A stretch of DNA of 64,000 nt, from positions 10,540,001 through 10,604,000 of the forward strand of contig JBHGNT010000013.1 in the NCBI GenBank assembly GCA_043228905.1, read 5' to 3'. The stretch is from Azolla caroliniana (taxonomy: Eukaryota; Polypodiophyta). The notes beneath the pieces were generated by a model, which was not told where the DNA came from, did not search any database, and worked only from the letters and a program-made list of their open reading frames with translations. Of this stretch, positions 19,384 through 32,100 are shown piece by piece. Positions within the stretch are counted from its first letter, which is position 1. Each line of letters begins with the position of its first letter. The position numbers and the translations under genes are program-made.

Positions 19384-21100
19384 TATTTATTTTCCAAAAA
19401 AGAATATACTCCATTAGTTAAAATATACATGAACACGATCCCTTTCTCAGGTAGGCCGTGCCAAGATTATCCTAGCCTACATACGAGAGATCTCACTTAT
19501 TTATCTTACACTTTTACATATGACTCAAGCCATCCTTTCAGATACATCACCTACCTTCACTATCCCACTTGCCATGTCTTTCACGCCCCTCGTTCAACTA
19601 ATGGGAGGGGGAAACAACCATCTGGGTACATCATACTTCCATAGTATATCCATTCCATTTGCTGCGGCCATCGGTGTCGTACACCATCTTTTTCGAAAAT
19701 TCAGCCTCATTAGGTCTACAACATCATTAGTACCATTAATCTGCTCATATTGAGCTCTTAGTGTAGTTATGAGTGTGTGCCAAATTAGCTTAATCGATTC
19801 AACTAGAGGGCGTTTGTGTGCGGAAAATACCCTGGTACACCTTGCTGTCCATATATGCCATATAGTAATGGGGGCAAGCAACATCCAAAGATCTTCAAGT
19901 TTTTGATTCTGTACACAAGTTGTAGGTACCCCGTTGTCAGGGATCAACCGAACAATGCCATTCTCCCCTCTGTACTTAGCATTGCATGTGCTATCGTATG
20001 TCGCCACATCAACGTCAAGACACATCCAACAAGCATGTCCCCAGTTGAGGGTGAACGAACTAGAGGCATGGCAAAGCAAACGAAGTGCCCTTCCCCATAT
20101 AGCCATTACATCACGACATTCCCATAGACAATGGGAGATGCTTTCTATCTGTCCACATGCAGTACATCGAGGGTCTACATTGGGGCCTTTACCCCACGTC
20201 CCTACCGGCAAGGCTCTATGTGCAATAAGCCATAAACACATCATTATCTTGCGGTCATATTTGTCATGCCATATCATTTTCCAGAATTTATCTAGTCTCC
20301 TTTCACTTATGCCCTCCTGCATCCAAAATTTCCTTGCCGCAACCTTGTCATGTTTTTGTTCTAGAAGAATTTGCCTCCCAATCTTCGTGTTATACCTGAA
20401 AAATTGAACCAGCTTTTCCCCATTAGTTTGTCCTTGAGTTCTCCAAAAATACTTGGCTGGGTCCCATGATAACTGATCCAAATGCCCTTCTATAGGCCAA
20501 CACACTGTCGCCGGTGTGATCTCCCTTGGCTTAGGGTCAATAATCATATTCTTGCCAGTTTTTACGATCAGCCTAATCGGCTTTTCTCTTTGAAAGACTG
20601 GTTGCTCACCTCTTGCCCTTCCGTGCTCTAGTTTGTAGTAGCATACCTCGTTCGATTCTACTTTCATTCCCTTAATGCCAATTAAACAGTTTTCAGCATC
20701 TATAAGACCTGTCCACGCAATTTCAGAGGTTGTTACTTCTTCCTCTTCCAATGTATTCTTGTAGCATGCAATGGCATCTGTAATTCTCTTGAGCATGCCT
20801 TTACCCCTGCTTATTCTCCATATTCTAGCCTTTTGAGTGCCCACCTCATTGGACAAAAACCTCTCCCACTCCACTAATGCATTCCCTTGGGCATTGATTA
20901 ACTCAGCCCATTTGAAACCTGTTTTTTGGCCTATCATCAGCCCATCCACATCTCTAATCAATGGATTCCACACAATTGGCATGTATATCCGCGCATATGC
21001 ATCATTTCTCCACCTACATATGATCCCCTTTCTGATTTCTTGCCATGCTTTCATAATTCCGATAGCACAAAGACTCTGCATACTTCCCCAGTATTTTGGC
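19384..21100 (-). mobile_element. 5'-truncated LINE with 17-bp target duplication
   Basis: ATAAACTGTTTTGAATT occurs at 19367-19383 and 21101-21117. Between the copies lies the C-terminal part of a LINE ORF2 on the minus strand, with an AT-rich tail (AAAATAAATAA on the minus strand) at the left end. Target duplication, truncation at the 5' end and an A-rich 3' tail are the signature of target-primed reverse transcription. Confidence 0.85.
19594..21100 (-). pseudogene. LINE ORF2 C-terminal fragment with zinc-binding RT tail
   Basis: About 500 residues without a stop. The centre resembles the zf-RVT region found after reverse transcriptase in plant LINEs: KFWKMIWHDKYDRKIMMCLW, LIAHRALPVGTWGKGPNV, CTACGQIESISHCLWEC and VMAIWG. 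The stretch before it (WNPLIRDVDGLMIGQKTGF and on) belongs to the region following the polymerase. Endonuclease and polymerase motifs are missing because of 5' truncation. The frame ends at PRWLFPPPIS. The open frame suggests a fairly recent insertion. Confidence 0.8.
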
Positions 21101-21117
21101 ATAAACTGTTTTGAATT

Positions 21118-23584
21118 ATATAGTTGCATACATGTACATATATAATATATATTAAAGTAACTTAATGTTTATGCTTCTTATTTTAACAGGAAAAGGAGAA
21201 AAGAGTAGAAACCAAATATAAACCTATGGTATTTCAAATATATTTTCTGATTTCTTTAAGATATTATTTACTTCCATGTATATGAAGATTTCTTGCCTTT
21301 GTTGTTACATGTTATAATATAGGTCCAACGTTGAAGATGGAAACGACATGAAATTTATGGCCTAAAATGAATTTCTTAGGGTTTTCTCTTTATATAGTTG
21401 GTCTTTATGAGGGTAACCTTTATTGTAGTAAGTTTTTTAAGTAGACATTGCAATAACAAAATGATTTATTTTATTTGCATTTTGATCAAATGGAAATATA
21501 AAGTAGGTTGCCATTTGTTTGATCAATGTGTTTGAGAAAAAATAATGTTATGGCTTCATATGAGTCTATCCATGAAACCAAACATAATGTTAATTTGTTA
21601 GTAATTTCACTATTGATATGCATTTTGGATTGTTCCATGTGTACTCTTTGAGATATATATGTCAAGTTCAAGATTGTTTTATTGTAAATTACATTGTTTT
21701 TTATCACTATATATTCTTCATATGTCTCAATAAACTAAAAACAAAAACTTATATATGTTATACCTCTAGTGTTTTTGGGCAATGTTTACTAATTGTGTGT
21801 GCATTACTTTGTACTTTACACATTGTGTTGTCAATTTATGTGGCACTTGATGAAGCATTTCTAGGAATTTGCATATGATGTTTAATGTTAATTCATAATT
21901 TTGCGAGTCATCAATTGTAAAGGTGGTCATTGATCCCTTCTAGGATTGGAAACTATGCGTGTATGTATATTTCATATGTAAGGGTATTTTAAATGGGTGG
22001 TTATCAAAAAAAATATGGGTAATAAGGGGTATTTTTATTAATCTTTTTTCTATACACGGGCCACAAAAATATATTGATACGTATAAGGGGTTTATAAATG
22101 ATGTCATGAATGCACGTGATACAACCTTCTTATATATAGTGGAGTTCCCAGGGGCATTCTCTATAGGATTTTTGCAATTATTTTGGCCTATAGTGTAGGA
22201 TTTACCCCAATATTTGGGTTTATGGGATTTCTTTTCGTACTATTATCACTAATATTCAACATTTTTTGTAGTGAGCCAAGGCAGAAGGTCCCAACCTTCA
22301 AATTGAAGATTAAGTCTCCAGCTAAAAGGGGCTCTGAGCGCTCTCCACCAATGAGAGGCTCTGATAGTTTTTTAATGGATAAATCATGTAGAACTCTCTT
22401 CGAATCTGGTGGTGATTGTACATCCAAGTCATCTGTGGGTAACACCAACAGGTTGGTCGAAGAGAAAGTAGAACAAAAAATAAAAAACTATGTCGATTTA
22501 GAATGGGGCTTAATTACGTCGAAGAGGATGGAACATGTTCGCGTTCACAAGTGCAAGGATTGCACATTCCACTTGTAGATTCATCTTGAAAATATCCAAA
22601 TATACCCTCTCTACAAAAAATGGATGCACTAGTATCACATGTTCCACAACTTGATTAGAATTTGCAAAATTAAAAAAACATGATAGGTCTCCGAGTTGAG
22701 AACATTAAAAATTCAATTAATTTTGGATGTGTTGATAAGTTAATGCCATTTTAATAAACTTCAACAATGCTCAATATCACACTAGTGCGCGACATGGCAA
22801 ACACTCAGTTAAAGACTTATATTTTTTTGGTAAGTTTTGCAAAAATATGAGGTGTACTTGTAACCATACTAATAAAATGAGTACTCGTATGTATATAATT
22901 GTGGACAATGTAAGATAGTGAACTTTAGGAAAATTTGATTGAAATAACAAACCTATTAAGGCTTTCAATACTTGTATTTAAAGTTTATCTAATCTATTCT
23001 ATAGGTGATGAACATGGGATCAAACTCCGAACGATAACGCGAGTGGAGCTATAAGCATATAAAAACATGTGGATATTTCTGAGAGGTGTGCTCCAAGGTG
23101 GTGCAACTAATGGGACAACGTGGCATCGACCATTATCAACGCACTACACAATGTAAGCATCAATGGAAGACAAACATCATAGTTTGATAATTAAGAACAC
23201 ACTACACATTATAGGTAGCAATAGAAGACAAAGATCCATTATTAATATATGGACAGTAACAATACATATTAGACACGATATGACGATCTCAACAATTGAT
23301 CCCAATTAATGACATGGACAATCATGGTGACAATTCTACGAGCATATTATGTATAGTTAAAGTTTACCAATATCAGCCTTAACGTAAACTAAATCATGTT
23401 TCTCCATATTTACAGTCAACAATACATGCGATGAAACCGATGTCATAAATCAACAAACCAAGTATATAGAAATAAAATTGAAACATATAGAATAATATAA
23501 AGAAGGGAGTACACCAAGTAGAACCCAAAATTTGTATTAGTAATTTGAATTCATAACATTACACTTCATCAACAAAAGAGTCTA
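21118..23584. other. AT-rich stretch with no recognised gene
   Basis: Both strands show only short frames in very AT-rich sequence. The longest, 22183-22578 (+), begins with a hydrophobic stretch (FMGFLFVLLSLIFNIF) and continues with a basic, serine-rich part (KSPAKRGSERSPPMRG); I do not recognise it and give it little weight. No RNA gene was seen. Confidence 0.5.
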
Positions 23585-26500
23585 TCACATAGCAATCAAA
23601 TCGTCAACGTCATTATCTTCTTCATCCCTTATAGAAGTCTCTTCGGTTATAAGTGCATTGTCTTCCCTTGTTAGCTGAGCCACCGTAAGATCTTCTATAA
23701 GCTCATCATCAAGCTCAATTAGCTCCCCCGGTTCACCGGGCAATAGAGGAATAGGCTCTCGTGAAGCAGGTGGAAACCTTTCGGCATTAGCGATGTGCTT
23801 TGCACCAACCTCCTCATCTTGGTCTAGGCATACCCACAAGGCCATAATCCTCATATTTATAAATATAACCTGCTCCTTTTCCTTCTCCAACGCAAAAGTG
23901 TTTCGGAAGAGCTTCAATGCACATGCAAACGTTGTCCATGTGAAAAATGCGACAAGAAGAATTGGTTTTCAAACAAAAAAGAATCGGTATTGATTATCTC
24001 AACAACATAATCCTAGTTCGAGGAATACATGTGCCAGAAAACAGGTCTAATATCCAATCTCCTTCTACAAAGAACATTTTGATCATGCACATCATAAGTC
24101 ATTAAGGTTCTTGGTATGGGTTGACAAGTCCCCATTTTGTCGTTGTGATGTGTCGCAATTTCCGTGTCACTGCTGGATATACCAGCAGATTTGAACCTCC
24201 GACTTCATTAGAATGCCCCTTGATTCTTTGCTTCTTTATTTCATCGAAGTAGCCCACCATAATGTACTCAATGGCATTTACAAAATGAAAGGTTGGCCCT
24301 CTATTGACGTTGGTTTTTATCCTATAACAAATATTGTATCAAGTTAAGAATAGATTCAATAAATTAGGAAAGGAAGAATAGTGAATGAGACTTATAAATA
24401 ATCCTTACCAAGCAAGGTTCTCAATGCCATGGCAACGAGATCTCAAAGCACTTTCTGGATCATGTCAAGGATATCGCCACAAATCACATTGTAATAAAGA
24501 TCTTTGGTAATGTCTTTCTTGTGGCTAAAACTTTTTGAAAGAGGCATCTTCTTCAATTTCATACGCCTTGACTATGCGACGATCCTTTTCTTTTCTAGCT
24601 CTCTTAAGATGTGCAAGGAAGGATGTTGGGAAATCGTGTATATTCTTGACTTCTCCTGGTTTCTTGCCACGACATAGTTTCTAATAGAGGCAATAAGACA
24701 TCGAGTATTATTACACAACCTCTACATAGAAAGAAAACTTTATTAAAAAAACCAATACTAACCCAATCCTTGAATGCAATCAAATACTCGGATAACGCCT
24801 TATATGAAGACGTTAGAGGGTAATCCTCGATCACTTGTTCCCAAGTTATACATCCAAGTTGTTTCATCATAACTTCTTGGATCTTCATATACACCTTATG
24901 ACTGTGAAATCACACAAATAGAGATTAGAACTTTATATAAACCATATTTGTTTCAATTAGCTATTTGAGAAGACTTACTTATTGAACTTAGTGACCATTT
25001 CTTCAACGCTTAATTCTTTCGCCACAACCCTTGACAAAACAGACACCAGAAGTTGCTCCTCCTTAATGCCTTGCATTGCTCTCCACAAAGACAACTTCAT
25101 GTCGTCGGCCGCTTCTTCAATAGTCAAATCAATTTTCTTCGGCACTTGTGACTTTAATTCAAGTTGGGGGTCTCCCTTACATTTCTTTTGTCCTTGACCC
25201 TTAACCTCCTTATTCTCCCACATCAAAAAACTTTGATCTTGTAGGTCCCACACTTCTCCATCTCTAAATGCCAGTTGAAACCATGACTCATATTTAGGAA
25301 GACCATCCGACTTAACATTATCATCCACCACAATGCCAACCTCAAGAAGGCATTGAAGTCGTAAGTCGGGGTGTAGCCTTACACCGAACTTTTGTTTGAC
25401 GTCCTGGTATTCATGGTGGAAGAACCTTATCCATTCGATGGATGACATTTTCTGCCTGTAGTCATTATCATTTTTGTGGTCCCATGGCAAGAGCTTTGCC
25501 TCTTTAGTTGTGAGGCCCACGTGTATTTTGCACTCGGCATACTTGAAGAAGAAAGTGGTTGGGTGCTCTCTAACAAGTTGTCGACGTGCTTCAGCCGAAT
25601 GTGATCCACCAATTACAAAGTAATTGTATTGATCATGCTCCGTGATACAAGTTGTCAAAGTCCTTAGTTGTGAAACATTCTCCAGTATCCACCATTACAA
25701 TAAAAGGCACAATTGTAGCATGTGGATTTATTTTCATTTTTTTCTTGAGATTTTGAACATGCATTCGGTAAGGCTCTCTGATTTCAAGTGGTCTTCGTCC
25801 TGTTTTCACATCTACTGGTGGTCTATGAATGTGTGTTATAGGCAAATTGAAGGCTTTCTCTTTTCTCACCAGTTTCCGCTACATTAACTCTCTGCGAATC
25901 TTATTCTACTTAGATGACAAGACACCGGATGCTAGCTCAGCACCTGGTGTCGCCCTAGTTTCCTCATCTTCAATTGAGCTTGATGATTTAGACTCTAACA
26001 TTTTTGCCATATTCTTTTCTGCCGGTTTCAATTGCACCTTTGACGCCTTTTTTGGGGCCTTTACCGAGGATGGCGAAACATCCCTTAGAGTTTTGTGGCC
26101 TTATATATATGGTCTCAAGGTTACAATTAGATTTTGGGAACTCTCAAGATTGAGTTTAAAAGATTCAGGCCCACAATACTTCTTAACAAGCCGATCTTCC
26201 CAGAGGCACACTTTACGTACTCCCTTAGAGCAGTCTATCATGACAAGAATGTTGATGGAATCAGAATTTTCATAGTCAAATCATAAATATGGCGATACAT
26301 AAAAGGAGTGTCTTTTTCAAGGTGATCGTTGCCCTTCTTCTTTGCAGTATACAACATGACTTTCTTCTTCGAATCAACGTACTGCATACACCATTCATTG
26401 TTCGTTAGGACAAGGTCAGGAAGGTCCTCACCACCAGGAGCTGCTAACATCTTTTTCTGGCAAACTTCATCAGATGGTTGAGATTTCGTCTCCGCATTGA

Positions 26501-26600
26501 AGAGAAGCTTCTTTCCTCCACGTTCTGGGTAACTACTTATTTCTGGGTCTCTACCAGAGAGCCCTGATATCAGAGCTTGATTTTCTTAACAGGTCGGTCC
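23585..26600 (-). pseudogene. ParB-like domain plus DNA methyltransferase, copy 1
   Basis: Read on the minus strand, in order: an N-terminal region (VLTNNEWCMQYVDSKKKVML, FRYVC-free, about 26440-26240); a conserved linker (VCLWEDRLVKKYCGPESFKL); a ParB-like part at about 25870-25480 with MKINPHATIVPFIVMVD, YFVIGGSHSAEARRQLV and VGLTTKEAKLLPWDHKND, resembling the ParB pattern of a G-x-H-R-x-x-A loop followed by x-x-L-x-x-x-E-A and N; a helical middle; then methyltransferase pieces YYNVICGDILDMIQK, WGLVNPYQEP, EGDWILDLFSGTC and FALEKEKEQVIF. The NPYQ-P, DxFxGT and E-K blocks are the C-terminal half of beta-class N4/N6 DNA methyltransferases. Stops, frame shifts and loss of the catalytic DPPY-type block mark it as broken. 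Identification is by eye. Confidence 0.65.
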
Positions 26601-27067
26601 GATAAGTTCTCAAACGACCTATTGAAGACAGGACGCGGAAACTATATGTTAGTTGGGTCCTAACATTTAGGCTACCTAACAAATTTACCATAGGTAGACT
26701 AAGACTAAGACTAGCAAGCGACTCGTGTCAGTCCCTTTATTTAAATTAATGTTTGAGGTAAAAATCATAGACCTTTATTGTAGATGTAAATTTGTTACAG
26801 CCTATGTAACTCAGAAAATTGTAATTCTTAAGAATTTTGCTAGGACATATTTCATATCGGATCATAGGTAAGGTCACATTGATATCATAACCCTAATTTG
26901 TGTGATATTTTCTAGTGTTTTAATCAACTTTAGGTCAAGTTCCATATTTTAGCAATGCTGCTGAATGTTACAAAATCAAGCAATTGTTTAAAAAAATGTC
27001 TTAATTTTCCATCTAAATTGGTGTCTGGACACATATATGCCAATAATTTTTTGAAAACACATTATTT

Positions 27068-27482
27068 CGATATGGCGTATCGAGTTTCTATTTAAAGTAG
27101 GGGTTTTTTAATAAGAACTTGATGTCCCGTATCAAGTTCGTTTCTAAAACCCTCTACTGTAAACAAGAACTCGATACGCCGTATCGAGTTCCTGATACGA
27201 GGAAGTCTTTTAAATAGGAACTCGCCGTATCGAGTTCCTGTTGTCAATCACCACTTTCAATAGCAACTCCGTTCCTTTTGAAAACGCCTACTTTAAACAG
27301 GAACTCGATACGCCGTATCGAGTTCTAGAGTAAAGTGGGTGTTTGCAACACGAACTCAATACGCCATATCGAGTTCCTGTTTAAAAGACTCTCTCGGATC
27401 AAGAACTCGATACATCGTATCAAGGTCATGTTGATAAAAGAGGCTTTTAAACAGGAACTCGATACGTCGTATCGAGTTCCTG
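27068..27482. repeat. array of eight GAACTCGATACG palindromes
   Basis: Two perfect copies (27167-27191 and 27301-27325) consist of GAACTCGATACG, a central C and the exact complement CGTATCGAGTTC. Six more copies with a few changes lie near 27068, 27115, 27221, 27352, 27402 and 27455, spaced about 45-80 bp, with CTGTTTAAA-like spacers. The array lies 5' of the ParB/methyltransferase gene on the minus strand. It could be a set of protein-binding sites or a tandemly copied transposon end. Confidence 0.9.
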
Positions 27483-27849
27483 TTTGAATGAGAGTTATGA
27501 TGTGTATATAGATGGCTGAAAATTTAATAAATATAAGAGGGTCCGTACAATGGTGTTGCTTACCTGGAATCTATGCGGTTAAGCTTCTTTGAAGACATGA
27601 TTTTTGGGTTGGGTGTTGACAGTGAGATCGACGATTGTTGTTGCACTTGTGTAGCTTTTCGTGCTCTGGGCTCTATGTGCTCTGAGTGCTCGTGTAGCGT
27701 GTGTGAGATCTACAAATGAGGAGGTCTTCCTATTTATAGGGCTTGATCACGGTGGTTAAAGTAACTGTGGTTAGTCTAACCATAGTTGGTTACCTACAAG
27801 TTAGTTAGTTAGACCTAAAAGATAGTTTGTTAGACTTTAGTACACTTTG

Positions 27850-27938
27850 TTAAATACTCAAACCAACATATTTATGATTCTCTTATGTTTATGATTAAAT
27901 GTGATGGTCATGAATAAAACAATGATTGAATAGCCCAA
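27850..27938. repeat. target-side tandem repeat, left part
   Basis: AACCAACATATTTATG...CATGAATRAAMCAATG is one unit of the tandem repeat that resumes at 38826 on the other side of the 10.9-kb element, so the element inserted into this repeat. Confidence 0.7.
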
Positions 27939-27962
27939 GGGTGAAAGCATGCGAGTAGAAAC
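27939..27962 (+). repeat. left terminal inverted repeat of the 10.9-kb element
   Basis: Pairs with 38801-38824, two mismatches in 24. A TAGCTAATTAGCTA palindrome follows within 30 bp. Confidence 0.75.
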
Positions 27963-28292
27963 AATTAGTTATGTCCTTGACATAGCTAATTAGCTATGGA
28001 AAAAGCTACCATTGATAAATAGTCATTTTAGTAAAAAGCCATCATTAATAAATTAAGTATGCAAAAAACTACCATTGAAAATACTAGAGTGTTTTAATTA
28101 CATATGTAAATGAGTGCCATAAATGTGCAACATAAATTGATGTGTGCACCATAAATGTGTACCATAAATTATATATCGAATTCCTAGGTCCATTATGCAT
28201 GATCCTTTGCCACATCACGTAGGCCATCTCTAGTTGAGTACTATGGGTTAGTTGCTACCACTGTTGCTAAACCCTATCGAGTCCACCTGCCG
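27963..28292. other. left subterminal region of the element
   Basis: AT-rich, with one TAGCTAATTAGCTA palindrome at about 27983 and short imperfect repeats (AAAGCTACCATTGATAAAT, AAAGCCATCATTAATAAAT). No gene seen. Confidence 0.55.
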
Positions 28293-28865
28293 CCACTCTA
28301 CACTAAGGGGCCGCTACTGTGCGTTCCAAGCATCATTAAAGAGCTGCTCAATCTGACGGGGTTCTCTTCTCTGTGACACTCTACACTCAGGGGCCACTAC
28401 TGTGCATTCCAAGCATCATCAAAGAGTTGTTCAATCTGACAGGGTTCTCTTCTCTATGCCACTCTACACTCAGGGGCCACTACTGTGCGTTCCAAGCATC
28501 ATCAAAGAGTTGTTCAATCTGACGGGGTTCTCTTCTCTGTGCCACTCTACACTCAGGGGCCGCTATTGTGCGTTCCAAGCATCATCAAAGAGTTGTTCAA
28601 TCTGACGGGGTTCTCTTCTCTTTGCCACTCTACACTCAGGGGCCGCTACTGTGCGTTCCAAGCATCATCAAAGAGCTATTCAATCTGACAGGGTTCTCTT
28701 CTCTTTTCCACTCTCACTCAGGGGTCGCTACTGTGCGTTTCAAGCATCATTGGTAACTGTTCAATCTGACGGGGTTCTCTTCTTTGTGCCACTCTACTCT
28801 CAGGTGCCTTCTATGTGCGTTCCAAGCATCATTGGTAACTGTTCAATCTGACGGGGTTCTCTCCT
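28293..28865 (+). repeat. 83-bp tandem repeat upstream of the transposase-like gene
   Basis: About seven units containing GCGTTCCAAGCATCATCAAA, TTCAATCTGACGGGGTTCTC and CACTCTACACTCAGGGGCC. The first copies have a period of 83; the last two are shorter. More degenerate copies continue to about 29060. The short frames over it repeat with the same period and are not genes. Its place between the element end and the start codon suggests promoter or leader sequence. Confidence 0.9.
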
Positions 28866-29195
28866 CCATTGCCATCATTCTATACTCAGTTGCCGCTATT
28901 GTCCAGTCCCGGATTGCTTCCACATTTCGATTTGACGGAGTTCGCTCATCCAACGGCAACATTCTACACTCAGTTGTTGCCATTGGTCGGTCTTGGATCG
29001 CCTCCTCAACTGTTCGATCCAACGGAGTGAAATCCTCTATTGTTCGGTCTTGGATTGCAATAACTTTTCTGTCTATTGATTATCTTGTGTATTGTTGTGT
29101 CTAATCTTGTGTATTGTGGAATATTTTTGTGTATTGTTGTTGCCCATAGCCATCTTTAATACTTGTTTTTTTTTCTGGAAATTTAGGGTTTTAAC

Positions 29196-32100
29196 ATGTC
29201 CAGCCAAATGGAAGGGGAAGAAGGGTGTTTAGAATTACCCCTCAATGATCATAAGGATAGGGATGATGCTATCAGGACACAACAAGCGATACGAAACTAT
29301 TGGGCAGAAAAAAAAAGGAAACATCGTCAATTGTTGAAGGATACGAAAGCCACACTCAGTAAAGGTAAGGATAGTTTAGCTGAGAATGTAAGTAATGCGA
29401 CTACCATCATAGAGAGAAAGGGTGTAGACTATTTCAATGTTCAAACCAAGCACATTAGCAATGAAGAAAAGAAGGTAGTACTTTATGGAATATGTAATGA
29501 TCCATCGATAAAGGACTTAGTTGATTGTGATGGTCTTAATGCAAACATATCATCTATTTTAGTAAATAATCTTCGTAATAGTTTCGTATCCATGAGCAGG
29601 TCAGAAGATGATCTTGTCTTAAAAAGGTCTAGTCTAATGATGTTACTTAATAGTGATGTTGACGATATAAACATCAGTGAGCTATCTAAGGTAATTGGTG
29701 TTAGTAGAAAAACAGTGTACAATACAATGAACCGTATAATTTCCTTGGGTGAAGGAACTAGTCTACTAAAGCTAACTACAAGATGTAAGCCAATGACACC
29801 CATAACATTTGAAATCAAGGATGTAATCACAATGTTTTGGACTAATGAGAGTAGGGTTTCACCCAATAAAAAGGATTTATGCAAGAAAAATGTTGGAAGA
29901 AATCAATACGAGGAGCATCCCATTCATCTTCTTGACGTACCTCAAGTATTTACATTTATCTCAACATTTGTTTTGACTCTACTCGGAAAGTTAATTAGCT
30001 CAGTTAGCAGAAAAGCTAATTAGCTTATCAGTTACATTTACCTCAGTTAGCTACTAGGATATCTACTACATAGGTAACTGGCTACTCTCAATAGCTACTA
30101 CCATGATAGCAAATTAGCTATTCTCAATAGCTAATTTAGGTACTACCAGATAATTAGTTGTACTAGTAGCTAGTTAGCTATCATGGTAGCTAGTTAGCTA
30201 TTTCGTTATTACCAGCTAATTAGCTACTAGGAAAGCTAATTAGCTACCATGATAGCTAATTAGCTACTATGATAGCTACTACATAGGTAACTGGCTACTC
30301 TCAATAGCTACTACCATGATAGCTAATTAGCTATTCTCAATAGCTAATTTAGGTACTACCAGATAATTAGCTGTACTGGTAGCTAGTTAGCTATCATGGT
30401 AGCTAGTTTGCTATTTCGTTATTACCAGCTAATTAGCTACTAGGAAAGCTAATTAGCTACCATGATAGCTAATTAGCTACTATGATAGCTACTACATAGG
30501 TAACTGGCTACTCTCAATAGCTACTACCATGATAGCTAATTAGCTATTCTCAATAGCTAATTTAGGTACTACCAGATAATTAGCTGTACTGGTAGCTAGT
30601 TAGCTATCATGGTAGCTAGTTTGCTATTTCGTTATTACCAGCTAATTAGCTACTAGGAAAGCTAATTAGCTACCATGATAGCTAATTAGCTTACTAGGAT
30701 AGCTAATTAGCCACCGTGATAGCTAATTAGCTACTAGACCAGCTAATTTGCTACCATGATAGCTAATTAGCTACTAGACCAGCTAATTTGCTACCATGAT
30801 AGCTAATTAGTTAGGACAGCTAATTAGCCATCATTATAGCTAATTAGCTACTAGACCAGCTAATTAGCTACCATGATAGCTAATTAGCTACTAGACCAGC
30901 TAATTAGCTACCATGATAGCTAATTAGTTACTAGGACAGCTAATTAGCCACCATGATAGCTAATTAGCTACTAGACCCGCTAATTAGCTACCATGATAGC
31001 TAATTAGCTACTAGATCAGCTAATTAGCTACCATGATAGCTAATTAGTTACTAGGAAAGCTAATTAGCCACCATGATAGCTAATTAGCTACTAGAGCAAC
31101 TAATTAGCTATTAGAGCAGCTAATTAGCTACCATGATAGCTAATTAGCTACTAGAATAGCTAATTAGCTACCATGATAGCTAATTAGCTACCACAACAGC
31201 TAATTAGTTGCCATGATAGCTAATTAGCTACTAGGACAGCTAATTAGCTACCATGATAGCTAATTAGCTACTAGGATAGTTAGCTAGTTACGAGAATAAC
31301 TAATTCCCCTTTATTACGCAGGTCGATTTATTTATTAGGTTCAAACAAATGCATCCAACTATCAAAGTTCAACTACGAACATTCGAGTCTCTTAAGCCAC
31401 ACTTTGTGAGATGCTTAAAGGATCGATACACATGTTGTTGCATTTACCATGTACAGATGGGTTTTCTGAAGGACTCTGTTAATCTACTACGTCATCATAG
31501 CGCATCCCTAACTAATACAGTTTGCACATGTGGGTGCCCAATCTGTCGATCAAGCCCGCAAGAGGAGTGTAAATCATCTGAGCACGTTATCTCTTCCATG
31601 AGTTATTTATTAGATTCAATATTGTGTCCGAGAGAAACTGACGCTATCTTCCATATTCATAAATGTGTCATGGGTTTATGTCAAGATTGTGGCCCTACTA
31701 GATTTAGGTGGTGTCCAAATGAATTGAGTAGTGAAATATTGATCTTTGTGAAGTTATTTGAGTCAGTGAACACTAATTTCGAAGGAAAGGTGTGTAAAAG
31801 AAAGGATCTAGTTCGGAAGATGCTTAAACCAAGGGATTTGGTGTCTTTGTTTGTAGTATCTCTAGGAAAGTTCATTAAACACAACTTCATTTATTCATGG
31901 CAGGCCCATCAGTTTAAGACTTGCATATCTGATTTCCCAAATGATGTAGTAGTCTCAGTAGTAGATTTCGCAGAGAATTATACTTTCAAGCAGCAGAATG
32001 AAATTCAATCTATGCATTGGTGTTTAGTTCAGGTAACCATTTTTGTGCACATAACATATTTTCGAGTTTCAGGTGATGTTCAAAAAGTAATTCATTTCTT

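Noticed and set aside
27068-27482. CRISPR-like array of palindromes
   Set aside because: Spacers vary in length and are related to each other, repeats differ, and no cas genes are present.
28402-28851. Overlapping frames with RSKHHQRVVQSD units
   Set aside because: They repeat with the 83-bp period and have no conserved start or stop; repeat artefact.
28293-28865. CRISPR-like array
   Set aside because: The units are contiguous tandem copies without unique spacers, in a eukaryotic context.
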